Below, in pieces: positions 54,231 to 64,000 of a stretch of 64,000 bases of DNA. The first letter of the stretch is position 1. Each line of letters begins with the position of its first letter. The position numbers and the translations under genes are program-made. The stretch is from Salvator merianae. Lineage: Eukaryota; Chordata; Lepidosauria; Squamata; Teiidae. Location: contig QVOM02000126.1 of NCBI GenBank assembly GCA_003586115.2, positions 59,958,456 to 60,022,455 of the forward strand, written 5' to 3'. The notes below the pieces were generated by a model. The model made no database searches, had not been told where the DNA came from, and was given only the letters and a program-made list of their open reading frames with translations.

Positions 54231-55920
54231 CTTCACTGTTGAGGAGCCTTTTCCCCTGACCTCAAAGTTTTCCTGGACTTAGAAGCACAGGCTGAGTGGA
54301 TGACCCTCCATCCAGCTCCTAGGCTGGCCCAAATCCTCTGTCCCAAGAGTAGACCCCCTTCTGTGCCTTCCCATGCCTGTGAGGATCTTTCCTACAATTT
54401 TCTGGAGTCAACCAGAGATGGTGCCTGCCAGGGTGGGTAGATGTGCTCGATGCCTCCCACCTTGCCCTCTCAAAACAGCAACTTCCTATGAAAACAAGAA
54501 AAAGTTATCTGAAGATGCCCTCCTAGGTCAGTGCTTCAGGCCACATACAGAGTACCCAGTCTGGCTTCTAGGTCAAATTCCAATATGACTGAGGATGCCA
54601 ACCAAGGAACTTGGCTTCTGAACTGCCTGCTTGTGCAGTGAGTAGTGGGGAAGAGGAAGGGAGCAATTCATACTGAAATATGGAAATGTGTTTCAAGTCT
54701 TTGTGGAATTAAAGTTGGTGTTCTGCCTTTTGACAAGATAGCCTTCTAAGTTCCAGGCTTCAGAATACTGACTGCATCATGTTTAATAAAGGTTTGGCAG
54801 GTTGCCTGCTATGAAAAAATATGCTCAGGAAGAAACAAACTAGTCATAGTTTGCAGGTTATAGCGGAGCATCAGTAAAAGCAAGAAATAAGGCAGTTCTT
54901 GTGTGGAATCTAATATTGACTAAAATTTCATTTATAAATATGAAGACAGGAAATATGGGTTATAGAACCAAATAGGTTCTCCTTTATCTGAGCTGACTTC
55001 GAGGGCACTCTCAGCTCACAAGGGTTTTGCTTGGAATTTGTGTGTGTGTTTACAATGATGAAAATATATGGAGGTTTTTTTTTATTATTATTATTGAAAT
55101 TTGTATATCTGTGATTTTGATGCTCTGCATTTCCCCAACCATTCTTCCCCTGTTATCCAGAAGCTGCCTCCTACTTTGTAAGCTTCCAGATTTGATGGGT
55201 AGGAGAGGGGTACAATGGAGGAGCTTCTGAAGGGTTTTCCTTCTAATTTTTTGATTTGACATACAACAAAAGAAGAGCCCCAGAAGCACTTGTGCTGCTT
55301 CTTTCCTCCATCCTCCCATCAAGTAGCTGAAAAAAAAAATCAGAGTAATCAGCTTGCTGATGAGAGGGGTAGAGGAAAGAAGAGCAGAAGGACTTCTGGG
55401 ACACTTCCTTCCTTATCTGTCCTCCTCCCTCACAGTAACAAGCTGTTTTCTCTGTTTTTAGCTGCAAACATGGGGAAAAACAGCTTTGCTGCTGCAAGGG
55501 ATGAAGGCAGGGAACAGATCAAATTTTCCATCTTTCCCAGAGACGAGCTGATTTCGTTGGGTTTTTAGACAAACCCAAAGAAATCATGTTGTTTTGGGGA
55601 GACATATGGGTTTTCAGCTGCTTCTGCCCCACTTCCTTCAGCAGAAATCTGATTTCTTTGAGGTTTTCTGGGCAAACACAAAGATTTCTGATTTCTGTTG
55701 GAGGAAGGAAGAAGGGGAGCAGCTGAAATCTTCCACCAGAAGCAAGCTGAAAGAAATTAGCCAGCTTCTGGAGCAGGGGAGGGGGTTTTCCCCCAGGCCC
55801 TTACCCTCCTTCCATCCCCTTGGAAAGTGTTCAGTAGTTTGGATAGGTTTTAATTTAATATTTGCCATATTTTTCAGAATCCAAACCCTTGCAGATTTGG
55901 AGGGTTTACTATATAAAAAT
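54231..55920. other. No gene; T-rich and purine-rich stretches
   Basis: Near 55440-55770 several similar phrases recur ('aaacagctttgctgct', 'gctgatttcgttggg', 'atctgatttctttgagg', 'agatttctgatttctg'), which may be an old internally repeated element. No frame with a recognisable domain. Confidence 0.4.
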
Positions 55921-56035
55921 ATTAGAAGTGCCCCACTGGTCTGGTCGGACAGCCCATGTAGACCAGCAGTCTGTTCTCACAGTAGCTAACCAGATACACA
56001 TCAGCAGGACACAAGAATACAGTTTCCCCTGCTCA
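55921..56035 (+). repeat. Sauropsid 'GAACATAAG' retroelement fragment
   Basis: 'agaagtgccccactggtctg', then 'gacagcccatgtagaccagc' and 'agtctgttctcacagt' match the same stretch of the repeat at 20380-20430. The A-rich beginning is missing. Confidence 0.55.
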
Positions 56036-56856
56036 GAGTCTCTCAGGCTGTATTCATACCACAGCTGCTTTAGTCTGCAGTTAGCCCTCGTGAAGCGTTA
56101 ATCCTCAACTAAGTTTACACAGAAAATGTGCACCATTAGTGTATGTGTCTATGTCTGTACTTGTCACTGTACCTATCCTTGGCCCTCTGAGAGGACGCCT
56201 TTCCCACCTTTTCTGCTCCTTCTCACTTCGTTCCAGATCGCTAGCACGCTTTACTTTGTGATGTGGGAACGGGGAAAGAGACTATTTGGGAGGGACTGTA
56301 CTTTTTGGGGGCGTGCAGAGGGCGGGATCCCCATTTTGTGCCATCCAATGACAGACTTTGTGGGTGGGCAGGAAGCGCAGTAGTTTCCTCTGCCTCCATT
56401 ATCCCCCCTTCCGTCGCTGCCAGGGGAAAAGAAACCGTCCTCCTTTTTACTTCACTAAGCCGCAGTCCTTTCTCTTTCTTTATGCCCCATTCGACACTGC
56501 CAGGAAGAAATTAAAGGCTTCCTCCACTTCCGTCTGCTCTTTAAACCCAGAAATAAACTGCGTCTGTTTAGGGTTGCAGTCCTCTTGCCCCAACAAAGAA
56601 GCCACTCAAGATGAGTTTTGCCATCATCAGCGCATAGCTACACAGCGGAGACACATGCCGCTGCGGATGTCTCGGGGGAAGATGAGGCAGAGTCCATTTG
56701 CTGGCGATGAACTGCACTGTCAAGATAGTAGAGCCCCCCCCCCACATTCCCTCCCCACTTTTTCCCTTCATTAGGGACCTCTCCCTGCTTTTGCACTACT
56801 TTTAAATTGCATAATTGCACAAAAGTGCACTTGCAAGGGAGCAGAAATCGCCATCA

Positions 56857-56916
56857 GCCCTTTAAAAAGCCTTTTAAAAAGCCCTTTAAAAAGCCCTTTA
56901 AAATGCCCTTTAAAAA
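56857..56916. repeat. 12-bp tandem repeat, five units
   Basis: Five consecutive 12-mers of 'gccctttaaaaa', with one substitution in unit 2 and one in unit 4. The unit contains the palindrome TTTAAA. Confidence 0.97.
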
Positions 56917-57068
56917 GCTTGCGGAACATAGTTTTAAAGTTCTGCTTGTGTAGATAGAGGCTGTAGTGGGAAGAAGGAGCAAATGGCGAATGACTAGTAA
57001 CAGTGAATCCATATTCTGAGGCAGCAGCGGGGACATACGGAGAGCGGAGCTTGACTTTTCCGCCCCTG

Positions 57069-57106
57069 TGACGTCAAGATTTGAACGTTGGGACTGCAGC
57101 CAATCA
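57069..57106. promoter_or_regulatory. CRE and CCAAT motifs
   Basis: A perfect cAMP-response palindrome 'tgacgtca' lies at 57069-57076. 'ccaatca', within 'gcagccaatcactg', lies at 57100-57106, 23 bases further on. Paired motifs like this are typical of promoters. Presence is certain; function is inferred. Confidence 0.45.
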
Positions 57107-57757
57107 CTGACTGCACAGGGAGGGGAATTTGGCAAGGGGTGGAGGCAGAAAAGGTACTGTTTCTCCATTCCAAGCACGGGAAATATCAGTGTGGGAACGA
57201 GCAGGTATGAATTGAGTCCGTGTTAAACTGTAACTGTGGGAACGACCAGAAGACGAATTCAGTCCTTGTACTCTTCTGATACGGATTAAATTTACAATGT
57301 CGGAACGCGGCCTAAGTGTATAAAATTTCTAATAGGCCTTTCTCACCCTCAGGTTTTCAGTTTCTCAAGTGGCAAGAACAAATTGCCTGAAGTAAGAAGT
57401 GTGTGTTTATGAAGAGGAAAATGTCTAGAATTAATCTTGCCTTTCCCCACATGCATTAAGCAATTCTTCCTAATTGCACCCTGATCTCCTGCAAGCCTCA
57501 AAGCATCAATGGGAGTGTTATATGTGGTAAGGCGGCAAGGCTAGATATGTACAAATATGTCTGGGCTTCACATTCCATCCATGGAATTGGATATGCTACT
57601 GTTAATCTCACCATTTTAAGTTGGAAAATATAGCTCCATCACAGATTGAAAAATAGTATAGCAAAATGAACCATAGTCAGTTCATTTCATATGAGACTTT
57701 TCCCCTTTCCTGCATTTACTGAATACATTCTGAGCACAAAGAGCAAACCTATAGAGG

Positions 57758-57922
57758 ATGCCTCTAAGCATTTGCAGGGAGCTGAGAGCAGGTGAAGGTT
57801 TTGTCTTTGTCTTCTGTTTGAGAATGACTAAGCAATTGGTGGGCCACTGTATGAGACGGGATGCTGGACTAGATGCACCATGGCTGTGGCCTGATCCAGC
57901 AGAGCTCCTCATATGTTCTTAT
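57758..57922 (-). repeat. Sauropsid 'GAACATAAG' retroelement, minus copy A
   Basis: 'gcatttgcagggagctgaga', 'gggccactgtatgagacggg', 'ctggactagatgcacc', 'ggcctgatccagcagagctc' and 'tcatatgttctta' form the reverse complement of the repeat seen at 20355. Copy B lies 80 bp downstream in the same orientation. Confidence 0.65.
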
Positions 57923-58002
57923 AGTCAAATTCATGGAGGACAGATATATAAATGGCTACTAGAATGGATGCCCAGGTACCTCCAGGTTGGAAAGACAGGT
58001 TG

Positions 58003-58168
58003 CTTCTAAAGGCCATTTGCAGGGAGTTGAGAGCAAGTGAAGCTTTTGCTTTTGTCTTCTGCTTGAGAATGCCCCAAAACAATTGGTGAGCCACTGTGTG
58101 AAACAGGATGATGGGCTAGATGGGCTGTGGCCTGATCCAGCAGGGTCCTCATATGTTCTTATGTTCTT
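58003..58168 (-). repeat. Sauropsid 'GAACATAAG' retroelement, minus copy B
   Basis: Near-parallel to copy A: 'ccatttgcagggagttgaga', 'gagccactgtgtgaaacagg', 'gatgggctagatgggctgtg', 'gcctgatccagcagggtcct'. It ends in 'atgttcttatgttctt', a slightly longer end than copy A. Confidence 0.65.
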
Positions 58169-58172
58169 GGAA

Positions 58173-59051
58173 GTACCTAATACGCTTATGCTAGTCTTCA
58201 GCTGAAAATGTGATATCTGAAGTTTTTATTTTTGGATTCCCATGCTCTTAATGGGGCTTACTTTGAGTACCACTCAGAAACCAGTATAACTGAACAGCTG
58301 AATACAAACATCTGGATGCTAACAGGTCAGGGTGCAAGAAATAGAATAGCTCAGTTCTGAAGCAAACTCACAGGCTTCCAGGCCAAATCCAACATGTAAT
58401 TTCTAACTAGAGAACCTTAAATTGTCTGAGACCAAGATATTTCAAGGGCCATCCTCCTTCATGAGAATCCATCAATATACATATGCCTGTCCTGTGTTCA
58501 TACATCAGTGAAAGTGCAGTGGATAATTACCTGGGACAAGTTTTTTTCAAGGGGGGGGAGGGGACAGAGTACATAGAATTCCCTTCCTGTGACATATGGT
58601 GTTTCTCCTATTGTAAATGCTTAGATAGGATATTAAAACATATTTGTTTCAGATAAGTGTTGGAAAGGAAAGCTGTCTGGTGGATTTTGGCTACTGACAT
58701 AATAGGAAAACTTATGAGAAAGAGAAAGCTACTCTTCCCCCCCCCCCCTCAATTTTAGTTTCTTTGTTTAGGCTGATGATTATTGTTTTGTTTTCTAGTT
58801 AATGAATTGTGCTGTTGCTGTACATGGTTTGTGCACTATAACTCTAGGAATCCACCTCAGTGACGCAGAAAGGCAGGCTTTTGACATTCCCAGTCTGATT
58901 TTCATCCTTGCTCTTTTCTCCTCCCACACATTCAAAAAGGGCATCTTGAATGGCACTAGTGACCTCATAAAAGGCTTTTTGATTGCACTGAAACAGCAGT
59001 ACTGGACACTGAAATTATTTACATAAAGATAAGGAAACCCATCTCCCTCCC
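58173..59051. other. No recognisable feature
   Basis: Contains a G-run near 58552-58562 and a C-run at about 58737-58748. The 74-codon plus frame at 58802-59026 shows no recognisable domain. Confidence 0.4.
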
Positions 59052-59170
59052 TGAATAGGGGCTTTCCATTTGCATGTTAGTGCAGTTTATGGCATGTCCC
59101 ATAGCATGTGGATGGCAGCTCCCTATTCCAGGGTATATTCTGGAATAAGGCCCAGTGTGGAAAAAGCCCC
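59052..59170. mobile_element. Relic of the 14040 foldback MITE family
   Basis: The right arm reads 'ccctattccagggtatattc', then 'tggaataaggcccagtgtgg', ending in 'aaaaagcccc'. It matches the 14040-14230 right arm. The left arm begins 'ggggctttccatttgcatg' and has lost its inner match. Confidence 0.6.
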
Positions 59171-59323
59171 AGATTTGTGAGCTTAGACTTGCAGCCTTAT
59201 GGCTTATCCACACCAGGACTTCATCCAGACATCTAGCAAATGGGGCTGCCTGAGAGGAGGCACATCAATTACACAGCAAGCGACTCCTGGTTTCCAGCAG
59301 CTGAAATGACTCAGCTGCAAAGC

Positions 59324-59324
59324 T

Positions 59325-59376
<52 letters not shown>

Positions 59377-59410
59377 TCCTTCCTTCCTTCCTTCCTTTCT
59401 TCCTTCCTTC

Positions 59411-59458
<48 letters not shown>

Positions 59459-59542
59459 TCACTCTTTCTTTCTTTCTTTTTCTTTCTTTCTTTCCTTCCT
59501 TCCTTCCTTCCTTCCTTCCTTCCTTCCTTCCTTCCTTCTTTT

Positions 59543-59594
<52 letters not shown>

Positions 59595-59632
59595 TCCTTC
59601 CTTCCTTCCTTCCTTCCTTCCTTCCTTCTTTT

Positions 59633-59695
<63 letters not shown>

Positions 59696-59730
59696 CTTTC
59701 TTTCTTTCTTTTCCTTCTTTCCTTCTTTCT
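59324..59730. repeat. 407-bp pyrimidine tract (TTTC)n/(TTCC)n
   Basis: Alternating blocks of TTTC and TTCC form a tract broken by a single A at 59461. Open frames on both strands (up to 165 codons, serine/phenylalanine-rich) are by-products. Such tracts mutate fast and can form triplex DNA. Confidence 0.97.
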
Positions 59731-59952
59731 AAAATAGCATCAAAAATAATGCTAAAAATGCTACTAAAATGCAGGGGTTGATATACTATAATTGTGATTG
59801 GTAGTGAGAGAACTTACATATTCTTGATTCACACATTCTCCCAAACAGCTAGATCCTTGGAAGGGATTCAAATGTTTGTTCCCTGCAAAATACAGTTCAT
59901 AAAGTGTTTCCATGCTGATACAGGTTTTTCAGGAATGTTCTTGTGTCTACTA

Positions 59953-59955
<3 letters not shown>

Positions 59956-59987
<32 letters not shown>

Positions 59988-59990
59988 TGT
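59956..59990. repeat. (TG)n microsatellite
   Basis: About 35 bp of TG with one G interruption near the end. Confidence 0.95.
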
Positions 59991-61134
59991 ATGGGATATA
60001 TAGGATAAGAGAGATTTTCCATAGACACGATATACCATAATTTGTCATACCACACATTTACGTTTACATTCAAAGACTCCTTCCAACATTATGCTAGAGC
60101 CCACCTGGCAGCTGCTGCATAAGCGTCACTACTTTCTTTTGTTTTTACATTCTAGTTATGACAGTCAAATATTGGTAACAAACAAGATTTGGGATCAACA
60201 GTTACGTGTTCCTCGTTAATCTTGCTTATTTTGTTCACAGTCTGGATCTAAAATCCTTTAATTTGAGGGCAGTTCCATCTGATATGCCAGTAGGTACTTA
60301 TATCCTAGCCCCTGTGTCATCATTTATGATCAATAGTGCCCTTAGATATTTGAGAGAGCCTGATAGGAGTAAAATACCATTTGTGAATGATTTTGAATGA
60401 TTTTTTTTTTCCTGATTGAACCAGCCACTGTCTTTAGTGGCTTATTCTGCCAGATAGAAGAGTTCCACTGAGCTTGACCTATAATGAAGCCTATATATTG
60501 TCCCATTGGATCTTCAATTCATTTAACTTGTTGGGCTTTAAGATCATTATATAAATCTTAGAGAACAGATCTTTGACATTTGGGGCCTAATGCAGAATAA
60601 ATTTTCAAGCACTGCATGTGGTCTGGCAGCTGTGAATTTTCTGACCTTGCTGGTTATCTGTTGAACTGGGAATGTCCTGGAAATTGGCCATTTTTTGGTT
60701 TGATGGATCACCAGAGGAGCAGAAATCTTTTCTGGCAGTTTACTGCCTCCTCTGCTGTCACTCTACACACAATCTGCCCTCAGAGTTGTTTCTCATGCCC
60801 TTTACCCTTTCTCATACCTAAGGTGTCTCTGAGGGCAGATTTCACACCTCAGATGGTCTGTAGGCTTGATGTAGGCAAGTATCTTTGCTCACCAGGCCCT
60901 AGGGATTTGTATCATATAGATGCAGCCTAGGAGACTTTGCAAATACCCTATCCTCATTTTGGAAACCTGCTATACTGAGGCGTAGAGATCAGAAGTAGTA
61001 CATTCAGTCTGCATTTTGCTGCATGTTCTTCTACATGCCTTCCCTAACTTTATCCCATGGTTTGAGATCGTATAGGGCTTCCAGAACTGGAGGGTGATGC
61101 TTCTGCAATACTGTACCAAGCGGCAAAACTTGGG
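59991..61134. other. No gene; weak dispersed-repeat similarity
   Basis: 'cctggaaattggccattttt' near 60673-60695 resembles the 'AAGTCAGCCATTTT' core. The 104-codon frame at 60616-60930 covers it and is unrecognised. Confidence 0.4.
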
Positions 61135-61142
61135 ATTGGGGG

Positions 61143-61347
61143 CAGCCGCGGCTGGTGGCTTTAAGGCGTGGTGTTCGTGCTCCCCATGTAAAGTGCGCCG
61201 TGGTCGTTCGCGGGGCCTCCAGGCCTCCATACTGCCTCAGCAAGTCTCCTGCTGAGGCAGTACGGAGGCCCAGAGGCCACGCAAATGGCCCTGGCGCGCT
61301 TTGCACGGTGCGCAAGCACCAAGCCTGAAAGCCGTCAGCCGCCGCTG
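61143..61347. mobile_element. Foldback hAT MITE, 205 bp, perfect 8-bp target duplication
   Basis: The left arm (61143-61242) and right arm (61250-61347) are near-complementary around a 7-base loop 'agtctcc', so almost the whole element is one imperfect hairpin. Ends are 'cagccgcggctg' and 'cagccgccgctg'. The 8-bp 'attggggg' flanks both sides (61135-61142, 61348-61355), diagnostic of hAT insertion. It is GC- and CpG-rich and encodes nothing. Confidence 0.92.
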
Positions 61348-61629
61348 ATTGGGGGTAGGGTAGCACAACATCATGTGGTATACCACCAGGTTGGAGGTCC
61401 TTTAAAAAACTATTACAAAATGATAAACAATAACATCTTATTTTCAGAAAGAAGCTGTTAGAAAAGATTGTTTTTAAAGCTAAACAAGAATGATTTGGGC
61501 ACCCAGAATTAATCACTGTACCTTTCATTATACAAAACTAAGAGAACGGAGGGAAATTTCCTTGGCATCCTAGAAAGGGGCAATGCAAGAATAAAAGCAA
61601 TGAGTATCTTTCCCCCCCTTACTAGAAAT

Positions 61630-61663
61630 TTCCATTTCCATTCCCATTCCCATTCCCATTTTT
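61630..61663. repeat. (CCATTC)n short tandem repeat
   Basis: About five to six units of a 'ccattc' hexamer with slight variation at the left. Confidence 0.9.
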
Positions 61664-62689
61664 ACTTGTATACTGCCTTTCCAAAAAAAATTGCGCAAGG
61701 CAACTGTTTTAATTGGTTGTTTTTTCCCTTACTGCAAAAAGAACTAAAAAAATCCATACTATTCTCTATGGCAATCAAAACTGATGTGAAATTGTTTCAA
61801 TGAACTTTCTCTGTGCGATTCACTTCTTCAAATATAATTCAGAGCTTTAAATAGACGTAGGGTTGACATTTCTCATGCATCCCAAACTTCCTCACAAAAA
61901 AATTATGTTGCATAGCCAGAAGTTATTCCAAGTATTACATACCATTGCGTTGGTAGACATCAGACTGCTGATACTGTTAATCACTTGTCTATTTATATCC
62001 TTTTAAAATCCTGTTGGTCTAAATGGCTTCAAATCCCCCATATAACTGGGCTGCATAACTAAAGGTCCAGATCACTTCCCCACTGTCCAAGGTACTTGTC
62101 CATTTGGTTTAAAATTAAAGGCAATTTTACACTTTATCTTTTCTAAAGCAGTTGCTAGACTGGCCACGTATCACTTAATGGGGTTGCCCAAATAACGTTG
62201 CCCACCACATCTCCACCTGGTCCCTTGACCAGGCCTGGAGGTCAAGAAAGGAATTATGGCATGTTTGGTGTACTGACAATCCCTCTAAGATTCTTTGGAC
62301 TTATTGATACCAGCAGAAGCTGTTTCAGAAAATGGCAAAAACCATATCAGAAAATGGCACATGATGTCTACTGCTTCCTTTCTATCTATGTTCCAGCAGC
62401 AGGGTGGTCTGAGCCCTGGCAGTAGAAATGTCCACATGCCAGCCAGTCTCTGCCTGCTGCCTTTGAAGCAGTCAAAGACTGAACTCAGTCCATCATCAGA
62501 TGTCATTAATGAGGTCGGATGGCGGAGCACTTTGAATGCCCGTCCAGGCATCCTGGTTTTGTCAGCTGGTGCACATCCACATGCATCGTAGGAACACTGA
62601 TGGTTGACAGCAGCATCAGTATGTTGTGAAACTCAAGTGTGGGTGCAACCTGTGCTTGGTCTGTAATGAGTTTTAAAAAGTGGTGAGGA
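61664..62689. other. No recognisable feature
   Basis: Two overlapping open frames near 62285-62591 on opposite strands carry no recognisable domain. 'cagaaaatggcacatgatg' near 62350 is only vaguely like the dispersed core. Confidence 0.4.
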
Positions 62690-63210
62690 AATGGGGGGAT
62701 TTAAAGGAGACCCAGAAGTTGACATTGGTGCACAATGCTGAAGCTAGGCTGATAAGAGGAGCTTCTATAAGGACCCATACAACATTGGTCCTTAGAAATT
62801 AGCACTGCTTCCCACTTCACTTCTGTTAATGTTTACAGTACATTTAAAGCCCTAAATGATCTAAATATTTGAAGGAATGCCTCCTCACATGTAGATATGC
62901 CCGGCAGTTAAGATCTTCTGATGAGATCCTCCTTGTAATTTCAACACTAGAGATGATTCGAGGAGCAATGCCCCAAGGGGGAGCTTTCTTAGTTATGACT
63001 TCCAGGTTCTGGAATAATCTCTCCATAGAGATATGCTAGACATCAACACTGGGTAGTTTCTGGTGCCTTGTCAAACTCTATTTGTTTAATTTAGCTTTTA
63101 GCAATTAGTCTATTTTGTTTTGTTTTTAATGCTGTTTTTAACTCTTATTGTTAACCGCCCTGAGGCTGAGGTATAGGGTGGTATATAAATCCTTTGTGAC
63201 AGATAGATGG
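62690..63210 (+). mobile_element. L2/CR1-group LINE 3' end
   Basis: With frame changes it reads like the ORF2 C-terminus: 'VHNAEARLIRGA' (from VQNAAARLL), 'FKALNDL'-like and 'LRSSDEILLVIS'-like text near 62840-62945. The 3' UTR has 'taaccgccctgaggctgagg' and 'tagggtggtatataaat' near 63150-63190. The tail ends in 'gatagatgg' instead of (aaat)n. Confidence 0.75.
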
Positions 63211-63439
63211 ATGGAACAGTTGCCGTCCATGCGAACTCTTGTTAATATAGTATCTACTTGTTATTTACAGATAACATAAACAGCACGTGTGTTCTGCAGA
63301 ATGTTCTAGCATCTGATTTATTTATTTACATACTTGTGCTCCTCAAAGCCTGACATTGTAAACAACCACCTAGTTCACCTATATGTTCAAGCCAGTTGAA
63401 TTTGTCAGAGGAAACAGATGCACGATCTGCACAGTGTGA

Positions 63440-63800
63440 ATTATCCCATAGCATACAGGCCCGACCAGGGGCAGCTGCTTGCCTCCACTAAGGGCCATCC
63501 ACATTACAGGTGACCCATCCTGGTCCACATTTGGAAGTTGGGAATGAAAGTTCTCAGCCTCCGAAGTAGTTGGCCAGGGCTTTTTCAGCTCAGTACTCAG
63601 AAGCAGTGTACTTCCAATGTGGCTTCCAGGAGCCCAATAAAATGGCTCTAGGTTCCTCATGCCTGGCAGACTAGCCCAAGTGCTTGCTCTGTCTGCACAT
63701 GAGGTCTGGGCCTGTCTACTGCCAGATAATGCTTTGTAGACTACTTGCAGGTGGCCTTCTACTGTAGCATTTTGCAACAGCATTTCCACACTGTAGCCTG
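63440..63800 (-). mobile_element. MITE related to 18386-18869, inverted
   Basis: 'ggtgacccatcctggtccac' and 'agttgggaatgaaagttctc' followed by 'tttcagctcagta' match the reverse complement of 18690-18790 at roughly two of three positions by eye. 'catttccacactgtag' near 63782 resembles the family end. Boundaries are approximate. Confidence 0.5.
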
Positions 63801-63934
63801 GCCCACTGTTATGTATGTATAGATGTTGTGTTCTAACTGAAGACTGTCTCCTGGCTGACTGCTTTGCAGCATGGTCACCACATTCCTTGGGGGCTGCTGA
63901 CCACGCCTAATGGTACAGCCAATGGTAGACCAGC

Positions 63935-64000
63935 CCAATGGTACAAAAATGGCACTGTAGCCCATTCCAGACCAATGGTACAAAAATGGCACTGTAGCCC
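63935..64000 (+). repeat. Tandem repeat, 37-bp period, running off the window
   Basis: A 29-base segment at 63935-63963 recurs exactly at 63972-64000, where the window ends. Shorter echoes ('cctaatggtacagcc', 'ccaatggtagacc') precede it from about 63907. The array therefore probably continues beyond the window. Confidence 0.85.

Larger units (their letters stand above)
56045..57313. other. CpG-richer promoter-like island, perhaps a DNA transposon
   Basis: The stretch is richer in CpG than its flanks and contains GC-box-like 'gggggcgtgc' and 'gggcgggatcc', CCAAT motifs, and a perfect CRE. It starts 'aggctgtattcataccac' and ends 'gtcggaacgcggcct', which are weakly inverted (10 of 16). Near the right end, 'gtgggaacgagcaggt' and 'gtgggaacgaccagaa' repeat. 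This could be a 1.27-kb non-autonomous transposon with promoter-like sequence, or a diverged true promoter. No splice-linked coding exon is apparent. Confidence 0.4.

Noticed and set aside
58802..59026. 74-codon open frame after a pyrimidine-rich run
   Set aside because: No recognisable protein similarity and no supporting splice or promoter structure; length is within chance expectation.
59240..59737. 165-codon serine/phenylalanine-rich open frame
   Set aside because: It is a translation of the (TTTC)n/(TTCC)n tract.
61031..61528. 165-codon minus-strand frame
   Set aside because: It crosses the foldback hAT MITE and is explained by its GC-rich palindrome.
1..64000. A previously undescribed multi-gene system
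   Set aside because: No cluster of intact genes exists in the window; all protein-like signals are decayed transposon parts.

Overview
The window looks like vertebrate intergenic or intronic DNA, most likely from a squamate reptile (a lizard is my best guess; I cannot name the species). The main reason is the repeat mix: a Bov-B/RTE LINE, L2/CR1-group LINEs with 'taagccgc...ggtataaa' 3' ends, a tRNA-derived SINE with the same 3' end, MIR-like SINEs, and many short DNA transposons. I found no intact protein-coding gene, no rRNA or tRNA gene, no CRISPR array and no operon. Every long open reading frame I examined lies in a transposon relic, a low-complexity tract or a GC-rich tandem repeat.

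Layout. 1-5.7 kb: an L2/CR1-type LINE 3' end, a short MITE, a dispersed 0.4-kb repeat, and a minus-strand LINE split by a tRNA-SINE. 5.7-12.6 kb: a purine tract, a hAT MITE, and a decayed Bov-B LINE (about 10.06-12.58 kb) carrying a nested LINE 3' end and a 758-bp CpG-rich hAT MITE with a perfect 8-bp target duplication. 12.6-21 kb: several MITE families, a 90-bp duplication and mostly featureless AT-rich DNA. 21.3-23.1 kb: two decayed tandem arrays (about 70 and 95 bp units) beside a broken pogo/Tigger-type transposase. 24-32 kb: two MIR-like SINEs, one split by a 443-bp insertion, and a 2.6-kb L2/CR1-type LINE with endonuclease and reverse-transcriptase remnants. 32.3-33.7 kb: a repeat-poor stretch that may be conserved non-coding DNA. 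34-51.5 kb: further MITEs, a second CpG-rich hAT MITE, and a minus-strand CR1 LINE cut by a Harbinger-like MITE. 53-58 kb: LINE ends and a CpG-richer island with CRE and CCAAT motifs and a 12-bp tandem array. 59-64 kb: a 407-bp pyrimidine tract, a 205-bp foldback hAT MITE, a LINE 3' end, and a 37-bp-period repeat running off the window end.

How the parts relate. This is a layered transposon record, not a set of cooperating genes. SINE tails resemble LINE tails, so the LINEs probably supplied the retroposition machinery. The MITEs have terminal inverted repeats and, in the best cases, 8-bp (hAT) or 3-bp TTA/ATG (Harbinger-like) duplications but no transposase, so they must have been moved in trans. 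I did not find a new multi-gene system. The most novel material is the MITE families, the two decayed tandem arrays and the promoter-like island. All family names rest on motif recognition by eye, without a database search.
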